Positions 57,822-64,000 of a DNA stretch of 64,000 nucleotides are shown here, in pieces. Location: positions 31,308,405 to 31,372,404 of the forward strand of contig OU862909.1 in assembly GCA_917880885.1 (NCBI GenBank). The letters run 5' to 3'. Position numbers and translations under genes: made by a program. Numbering within the stretch: the stretch's first letter is position 1; the number at the start of each line of letters is the position of its first letter. The DNA is from Limnephilus marmoratus (Eukaryota > Arthropoda > Insecta > Trichoptera > Limnephilidae). The notes below the pieces were generated by a model. The model ran no database searches. It saw only the letters and a program-made list of their open reading frames with translations, and was not told the origin of the DNA.

Positions 57822-57863
57822 TATCCGGTGCGGCCGCCCTCTAACAAAGCCAGATTATGGTAA
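57822..57863 (+). CDS. candidate host terminal exon (13 codons)
   Basis: A strong 3' splice-site context (CTGACTAATGCTGG branch-like sequence, then TTTTCTTTCAG ending at 57821) is followed by codons for YPVRPPSNKARLW and TAA. The surrounding GC-rich, non-repetitive DNA (57820-58050) contrasts with the flanking AT-rich repeats. I do not recognise the peptide. No AATAAA signal is seen soon after the stop, so the exon call rests only on the acceptor and composition. Confidence 0.25.
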   Translation, partial: YPVRPPSNKARLW

Positions 57864-58797
57864 TGGCCCCGACTAACTGACAGGCCACCCTCCGCTGTCA
57901 CGCGAGCGACCCGGGCAACCCCGGGCGCTTCTATTGACGGATGCAAAGCGATTGGGAATATTGAGATCATGCCGGAAATCACTGTTGCTACAGTAACGCC
58001 ACCGCGGCGGCCTTCTGATATCCGGATACCGCGACTAGTCGGAAGGCTTTGAGATAAAATTCAAATTTATTTCATTCCGTCATATTTCCCTTTTGGAAAG
58101 ATATTATTCTAGAAGTATAATTGAAGATTGATACGCACAGTGGGCACAGCTTTGAATGTGGGTCGGGCCTACCAAAATTTTATATTTAAAAAATTATGTT
58201 TATTTCGAATTATAAAATTTGAAAACGAATTTTATCAGCATTCAAAAAAAGTTTTTAATTTTTGGATACGTTCAGAAATATTCCATTTATCAGGATTTTA
58301 TTGTAAAGCGGAAATATTTTGACCCTCTGACAAAATGTGGTCTGTTGCCTGATGGTTTAAAGAGGTGGTTGGTCTCCGGTTCAGGATACCCTGCACCATT
58401 AGAAGGAAACCTCGTTGCACGCCACCTACGCTGCAACACAACCCCACCAGCAATGATCGCTGAATTTGTAGATACAAAACATCTATTCGAGATTCTTCAA
58501 TATATTCCAATGCATAAAAAAACACGTTGTAAAAATACGGTTCTAAACATTTTTCAGAACTATTTTTTTTATTCGGCGGAAACAGAATATCTACATGAGT
58601 GCCCACGGCCGACGTAAACAAATCAATATTTATTATAAAATAAAAGGTACAACGGGCGTGCCGCTAAAACTCAGAAACGAGTCTCGGTACGATCAAGGGA
58701 GTTGTATGGTGTGGTAGCCCTCCATCCCCCATCGTGGGCGTGGTTTTGAAGACATAAGGGGTCAAAAGTTTCGCCCTCTAGAAATTTCTAAAACAGT

Positions 58798-58985
58798 TCA
58801 GAACATTCGCGAGTATTCAAGAGCATTCCACAACATTCCAAACATTTCGGAACATTCTAAAATGTTGTGGAATGTTCGGGAATAGTCTGGAACGTTCGGA
58901 AACATCCCGGAAAATCCCAGATCACTGTGGAACATTCCAGAACACTCTCGAATGTTTTGGAATGTTCTGGAATATTGTGGACTAT
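58798..58985. promoter_or_regulatory. array of heat-shock-element-like pentamers
   Basis: Repeated GAA and TTC triplets at roughly 5-bp steps in alternating orientation, for example CAGAACATTCGC, CGGAACATTCTA, TGGAATGTTCGGGAA, TGGAACGTTCGGAA, TGGAACATTCCAGAAC and TGGAATGTTCTGGAA. The arrangement nGAAnnTTCn is the binding pattern of heat shock factor. No gene with a start nearby is recognisable, so it could equally be a simple 10-bp-period satellite. Confidence 0.45.
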
Positions 58986-59084
58986 TCAAAGCCTTTATTA
59001 TGGGGCAACCCATTGGTAGGAGTAAATAAAGCAAGAATCGTTGTGGTTTCGAACGTCAATTCAATCTCATATCAACTTCCCGAG

Positions 59085-59112
59085 CGAAGCCGGGTACCGC
59101 AGGAAGTTGTAT
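59085..59112 (+). repeat. possible Helitron-type hairpin fragment
   Basis: CCCGAGCGAAGCCGGGTACC resembles the hairpin just before Helitron 3' ends in insects. No CTAG terminus follows, so this is only a fragment. Confidence 0.3.
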
Positions 59113-59114
59113 CA

Positions 59115-60170
59115 TAAAACGGTCGAAGTATTTCAATTCAACTATTTTCCAAAAAATTATTGTTTTTTCGTTAACGACCGGAAATCAGTGAACCTTCGAT
59201 GCTTGTCGCGTCTTAACGCGTCAGCACTAGTACGTGCTCCGAAAATCTAATTCCAAAACCGACCTTTAAAGTTACATTAATTTATTCACCACGTAGGCAA
59301 AAGATGAAAGGAAGAACTCAGACTACGAATATTATTAAGATAATGGTTGGGGCTTTTTAAGCAGGTGCACGGTGTGCTATCCCCTATTAGGCACTCCTGG
59401 TGGCGTCAGAATAATTATTTCAGTACTTGCGCCTTACGCCTTTTCGCGTCGTGCCTCGGGCCAACGCGCGGTTTTATTCGGGAAATTGATTAAATTATTC
59501 TGAGAACATTTGAGACCGGGGAATAACGCCTACGAAACGAATCTCGTTACAAAAAAGACCAAAATAAAAATCAATTCTTACCATCACGTCACCATGTGAA
59601 GACGGAAAATTAAAGTAGGTAATGTAAGGACGTAAGGAATATTAAATTTCGACAGAAATTTAATTTGAATGAGATGGAAGAAGATACTTTCAGCAAAATT
59701 TTTTAACAAGTTCGTAAGTTGAAAGGAGAGATGTGTTAAAACTAAAACGCATTCGTCTTCAGAAGCGGTAGGAAAGCTTATTCTCACCTACATACTAATA
59801 TAATAATAAACTTCCGCAGCAACTGTCGATGAAAAGACGGGAAAAGTATGAAACGAGTTCAAGGAAAAGCGGGGGAAAGTGTGAAGTGTTCGGAGCAAGC
59901 GGAGTTTAAGCTTAAGTGTTCAGGGTTGACCGTAAATATGTAAATCTATTAAATATATTTTGCTCTTTCGAATAATTGTTCCGATTGAATGTCAAAATGG
60001 ATAAATTTGGCTAAGTTTTTACATTAGAATTTTTAGATTGGACAGAGAATTAAATAAGAAATTATTTCTTAAAATTTTTCATAATTTTTGAAAGTTTCTC
60101 AAAATTTCTAAAAATTCTGCATAATTTCTTTTAAATCAAAATAATATTCATTAACACGCAAAAACATAAA
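59115..60170. other. unique-looking non-coding DNA
   Basis: GC-richer patch at 59340-59540, no repeat relatives and no protein frame recognised. Confidence 0.4.
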
Positions 60171-60184
60171 ATGTATAAATATTT

Positions 60185-60681
60185 CATCATCATCATCTTC
60201 TTCCCCTTATCCTATTCGGGTCGGGGACCCATTGCATCGACAAGGCTCCTCCATATGTCCCTGTCTTGTTGTGATTGTTCGGCCTCTGTCCATGGTAGCC
60301 CCATCCTCTCCTCACACAGTTTCTGGAGTTGCCTCGCCCAACTGTGTCTGGAGCGGCCCACTGGACGTCTACCTTCTGGAATCGCACTCGGTATCTTCCT
60401 CGGAATTCGGTCATCAGACATTCTTAGTACATGCCCAAGCCACCTCAGTTGCGATTTTTCTACGAAGAGTAGCAGTGGTTCAATGTTTAGATCATCTCGG
60501 ATCGTGGAGTTTCTTATATGATCCCATTTCGTAACCCCTGCCACTCCTCTCAAGTACCTCATTTCGGCAGCTTGGACTCTAGAGCGTGTTCGTTCATTTA
60601 GCATCCATGTCTGGTGGCCGTAAGTGAGCGTCGGGCGGTATACCGTTTTAAACACTGCCATCTTTGTTTCATATTATTTCC
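60185..60681 (-). mobile_element. RTE/BovB-type LINE insertion, 5'-truncated
   Basis: A 497-bp insert on the minus strand. ATAAATATTT at 60175-60184 and 60682-60691 forms a perfect 10-bp duplication. It ends in a (GATGAT)n tail (shown as ATCATCATC at 60185), as the other RTE copies do. Confidence 0.88.
60212..60661 (-). pseudogene. RTE/BovB-type RT C-terminal open frame
   Basis: A 149-codon frame reading FKTVYRPTLTYGHQTWML, RVQAAEMRYLRGVAGVTKWD, LRWLGHVLRM and DRDIWRSLVDAMGPRPE, then stop. This is the thumb/C-terminal segment of BovB-like RT. It has no internal stops and lacks the catalytic domain. Its subfamily differs from the copies at 1556 and 10488. Confidence 0.88.
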
Positions 60682-60842
60682 ATAAATATTTTAAAAAAAA
60701 TATTCATTAAAACATTTAACATTGTCTATAAAAATTAATAAATATCGGAAAATATTTTTAATTATCCGTGAATACCCGTATTCCATTCATTTTATAAAAT
60801 TCCGCCAGATAACGTTGACGCTTTTTGTACTTTTATTGTCAC

Positions 60843-61180
60843 ATCGGAAATGTCCGATTTGACTAAGAATTGTCCAAAAGGAAAAATTTTACGAGGTTTT
60901 GCGCCGATTGTCGATTGGGCAATTGTCCGATTGGGCAATTAAATGTCCGATTACACTATTACACAAAAAATTGTCCGATTGGATAAAAAAATTATCCGGT
61001 TTGACAAAGAATTGTCAAAATTGACAATTGCACAGAGAAATTGGACAATTTTGACGATTGAACGATTATCCAATTGTGCAATAGGATTATCTAATGGTAC
61101 AAAGAATAGTCCGAGAATATTTGATGATATTTTGCACATAAGTAATGACCGATGGGACTAATAATTGTTCAAATGGACAA
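60843..61180. repeat. irregular array of ATTGTCCGATTGG-like motifs
   Basis: About a dozen imperfect copies of (A)ATTGTCCGATTGGACAA-like sequence, for example AATGTCCGATTTGACTAAG, GATTGGGCAATTGTCC, AAATTGTCCGATTGGATAA, ATTGTCAAAATTGACAATTG and TTGGACAATTTTGACG. Motifs appear in both orientations and spacing is uneven (roughly 20 bases). Confidence 0.7.
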
Positions 61181-61723
61181 ATCTTAAACGATACCTAAAT
61201 TTTTCAAACGTTTTTATTGATGTACGTTCAAAGGGGCAGAACTCTACAACGGACCATTACTCAATATTCTGCGAACCCGAAAAAAGCCGCCTGCTGCAAA
61301 ACCCTGATAGTTGAAATTTATTAGTCAGTACAAGTCTCACATTACATTCACTAAACATGTTCATATTCTACAATTTGCTATTGAAAAATCATATTTGTCA
61401 CGTTCACATGTTTTGTGGTATTTTTTACAAAAACGAAATACAAATTTGGCTAACTAAACATGGAGATGGGAAAATCATTCAAATTATGAAGTATCACCAA
61501 TACCAACAGTCAACAAACATTAAGAATTTTAAAATTTTATTTAAACAAACATAGGTATATGAAGAAGAGGAAATAATGGTGTAACACCCGTACATCAATC
61601 CACGGTCCGCCTCAGAACAGGAATCCCTAGTGAGGAGGACTGTGAATAAACTACTTTACATTGTATTTTTTAAATAGTCATTAATAAAAAAACAATTAAG
61701 CCCGGAGGGTGTCAAAATAAACG

Positions 61724-61822
61724 TACTCCCTCTGGCTAATTCTTACATATGGTCTACTCCCGCTGGTTTATTCTTACATTTAGCCTACTCCCTATGGCTA
61801 ATTCTTACATACCGCCTACTTG
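61724..61822 (+). repeat. 31-bp tandem repeat, 3.2 copies
   Basis: TACTCCCTCTGGCTAATTCT starts at 61724, with further units at 61755, 61786 and 61817. Each continues TACAT-GGTC-like, with a few substitutions. Confidence 0.9.
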
Positions 61823-62189
61823 CTGAATATCTTCTTAGATAAGATTTGATGCAACAAAATCGCTCACGTATGCTACAAGAAAACTAACTGAAAACTGCTA
61901 AAATTTATACACTTACCTTAGGGTGGGTCCACATAAATTTGGGGTGGATCTGTAGTACACTTTGTGGTTACCTGTGAAAAAAGAAATCGTGAATTAGTTC
62001 CTCCTTTGACATTAGGCACCTAATATAATAATATTGTAATTTTGCAAATCTGAAAGTATATGTATACCTAATATAGAAGATACCGTTTTAAAACTTATAA
62101 ATTCGGAGTTCGATTGTTGCAAACTCCTTGGTATCGTTAATGTAAGAGTATCTACTCGACATACTAGGCATAAGGACCTATTTCACTTT

Positions 62190-62360
62190 GGGGGCATACA
62201 TTAATTACGTGAGCATAAAAGGGGGGAGGGGGGGGGGGTCCAGCAAAATCTCACGTTACTTGAAAAGATTATATAAAATGGCCCAAATTTATCTCACAAA
62301 GGGGAGGGGGAGGGGTCAAGATTGGAAGAATAACTGCTCACGTAATTAATGTATGCCCCC
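62190..62360. mobile_element. 171-bp MITE with 25-bp perfect TIR
   Basis: The left end is GGGGGCATACATTAATTACG, continuing TGAGC. The right end is its exact inverse. TTT lies on both sides and may be a 3-bp target duplication. The interior has G-runs (GGGGGGAGGGGGGGGGG). The superfamily is not assigned. Confidence 0.85.
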
Positions 62361-62636
62361 TTTATAAACAAATTACGTAGCAAACTTGCCACTTCCTCGC
62401 CTACTTTAGCAAAGGAATATACAATTGATATCGACATTTCTAACATAACAAATTCGATGTCTAAAACATACCTAAACAAATATTTCATGTCAAAATATTA
62501 TTTATGAAAATGTTATGATTATATATTATATAATTGTATTCAATTGTAAACCAAGTGAAATCATAGTTTATTACTCCATTTTATAGCTCCATCGTAGTCA
62601 AAATCAAGTAAACCTTCATAAGCCAGGCGTACTGTA

Positions 62637-63252
62637 CAGTAGGGTGTGTCAATTATTTCAACTTTTGAATTCAGAAACGCCCGGGGTCTCAAAGTTGAGT
62701 CTTACAAAAAAAATGAGAACTGCGTTTAAATTTATAAAAAAAAATGGTTATTAACCCGCTAAAATGCATTGAAGATCAGAAAACAAAAATAGTTTTTAAT
62801 AATTTTTTTTGTTTCCATAATTGTATCCTTTAACGTTAGGTTGTTATTAAAAAATGCGTATAGCTGACGAAAATAAGAAAAAAAAGTTTAATACAAGTAA
62901 GTCAACAAGAATATTGATTTTATCCAGAAAAGTGTTATTTTCCTCTTTTATATTTTTAACAAACACATCACATATGTTTAAAAAAAATGTGTTCTTTGTA
63001 CTGCAGTTACGGAATAAAAATTAAGTTTGGTACAAAATATAAAATACGGAGCCTTTGTTTTATTTTCTTTCCAAATCACGAAATCTATTTTTTTCAAAAC
63101 TTCCGGCCATTTTAGCGGGCTAATAGTGAACAATAATTTCAGTTATTTTTACGTTTTCGAATAGCTACAGATCATACGAAACTTTTGAGAACCCGGGCGT
63201 TTAAAAATAGGGCCATTTTTTTTCTCTCTATGGAGAGCGACACAAGCTACTG
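62637..63252. mobile_element. Tc1/mariner-type MITE
   Basis: The ends are CAGTAGGGTGTGTC and, inverted, CAGTAGCTTGTGTC, between TA dinucleotides (62635-62636, 63253-63254). Weaker inner inverted blocks pair AACCCGCTAAAATG with CATTTTAGCGGGCT and AAACGCCCGGG with CCCGGGCGTTT. No transposase. It landed just upstream of the LINE relic at 63255. Confidence 0.7.
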
Positions 63253-63254
63253 TA

Positions 63255-63580
63255 CAGGAGGGCCCGCAGATACTTTAATAGTACACAATTGCTGACCCTG
63301 TACAAACCGCAAGTACGCCCCACCGTTGAATTTGGCAACCACCTCTGTTCTGGAGTCCCAAAATACCTAAAAAAAAACTTGACTGTGCAGAAACAGACAG
63401 TCCATTTTATAGATTCCCCTATCTTAATAAACAGATTGCAATCTATATAGCAAAGGTCACAGGAGTCACCACAATGGAAGATGCTCGGAGGAACTAGCGT
63501 CATTAATCCCTTCGGCACCAGTGCATAGTGCAATCACCAGTGCATAGTCGGAAAAAACGCCAAACGCGCCCAACATAAAA
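63255..63580 (+). pseudogene. family D-related LINE RT C-terminus, degraded
   Basis: Pieces read YFNSTQLLTLYKPQVRPTVE, FGNHLCSGVPKYLKK, TVQKQTVHFIDSPIL, and then scrambled sequence with GGAAGATGCTCGGAGG and GTGCATAGTCGGAAA. They match 42275-42510 in order. The shared tail and poly(A) are absent here. A short internal repeat (CACCAGTGCATAGT) is present. Confidence 0.72.
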
Positions 63581-63584
63581 ACAC

Positions 63585-63860
63585 ATTAAATTATTATAGT
63601 TATTACATAAAATAAAAAAATAATTATAATAGATAATTATAATAATAATAGAAAATATAGAAAAATAGAAATTATAGAAACAATAATTATAAAAATAAAC
63701 AACAATAAACAAAAAATAAACAAAAGAAACAACAACAATAAATAAACAAAATAAACAACTCACTAATTATAGAAACAATATTTCTATAATTCCAGAATAA
63801 TAGTATAACAGAACAATAAATAAACTCATAATAAAATATATACTCAAAATATATTCAAAT
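63585..63860. repeat. A/T-only low-complexity tract
   Basis: Long runs of AATAATTATAATAATAATAG and AACAATAAACAAAATAAAC type. The transmembrane-like open frame on the minus strand is a composition artefact. Confidence 0.8.
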
Positions 63861-63879
63861 GTTACTTTTTTTGTCCCTT

Positions 63880-63960
63880 ATGCAGTCCCATTCATCCGAT
63901 TGCGATTAAACTTTAGTGAGTTGTTGTGGGCACGTGCACGATGGTTTCTATAAATAGTGA
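63880..63960 (+). repeat. possible Helitron fragment at window end
   Basis: TCATCCGATTGCGATTAAAC and the following CTTTAGTGAGTTG resemble the interior of the Helitron-like insert at 46016-46255 (CATCCTATTGCGATGAAACT). The ends are not seen. Confidence 0.4.
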
Positions 63961-64000
63961 GGAGTTCTGGCGTATTGAAATTACTTCATATATTATTCAT

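Noticed and set aside
60171..60534. Plus-strand frames opposite the RTE remnant
   Set aside because: They are antisense shadows of the RT C-terminal frame on the minus strand.

Overview
This window is a repeat-dense, AT-rich stretch of an animal nuclear genome, most likely an insect. The evidence is several non-LTR retrotransposon families, tRNA-derived SINEs, Helitrons with insect-type ends, and relics of hAT, mariner, piggyBac-type and PIF/Harbinger DNA transposons. No complete host gene is visible. Long open frames are either reverse transcriptase remnants or chance frames. The order of insect cannot be fixed from the sequence alone.

Layout. 0.5-3.7 kb: a CR1/Jockey-type LINE split by a 5'-truncated RTE-type LINE with a perfect 10-bp target duplication. 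3.9-9.8 kb: a palindrome, a hAT element with a MITE nested inside, a deleted mariner, a PIF/Harbinger N-terminal fragment, a hAT MITE with a poly-G tract beside it, and an inverted LINE fused to an inverted SINE. 10.4-18 kb: a second RTE copy, the first two members of the dominant SINE family (family D), a LINE tail and a piggyBac-type MITE. 18.7-31.5 kb: a hAT element, a Helitron, LINE tails and more family D copies in otherwise featureless DNA. 33.0-35.9 kb: a SINE interrupted by nested insertions. 37-42.8 kb: family D, a second copy of the MITE, a diverged tandem array of LINE 3' sequence, an inverted tRNA-bearing retroelement, and a LINE 3' end. 42.8-48 kb: an inverted LINE with a triplicated junction, two abutting palindromes with a Helitron in one arm, and SINEs. 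52-56.8 kb: family D copies, a TTAA-flanked foldback element, a second SINE family and a GC-rich inverted repeat. 57.8-64 kb: a possible host terminal exon, an array of heat-shock-element-like pentamers, a third RTE insertion, a short-motif array, MITEs, and another LINE relic.

The strongest system-level signal is family D. At least twelve pieces in 64 kb share one 3' end, which contains a perfect short hairpin and ends in poly(A). Some carry a reverse transcriptase C-terminus upstream, most carry an unrelated non-coding body, and one is only the tail. This is the pattern expected of a SINE parasitising a LINE by copying its 3' recognition structure. A separate signal is a set of near-perfect palindromes sharing a core, and a head-to-head SINE duplication carrying two identical 73-nt tRNA-like heads.
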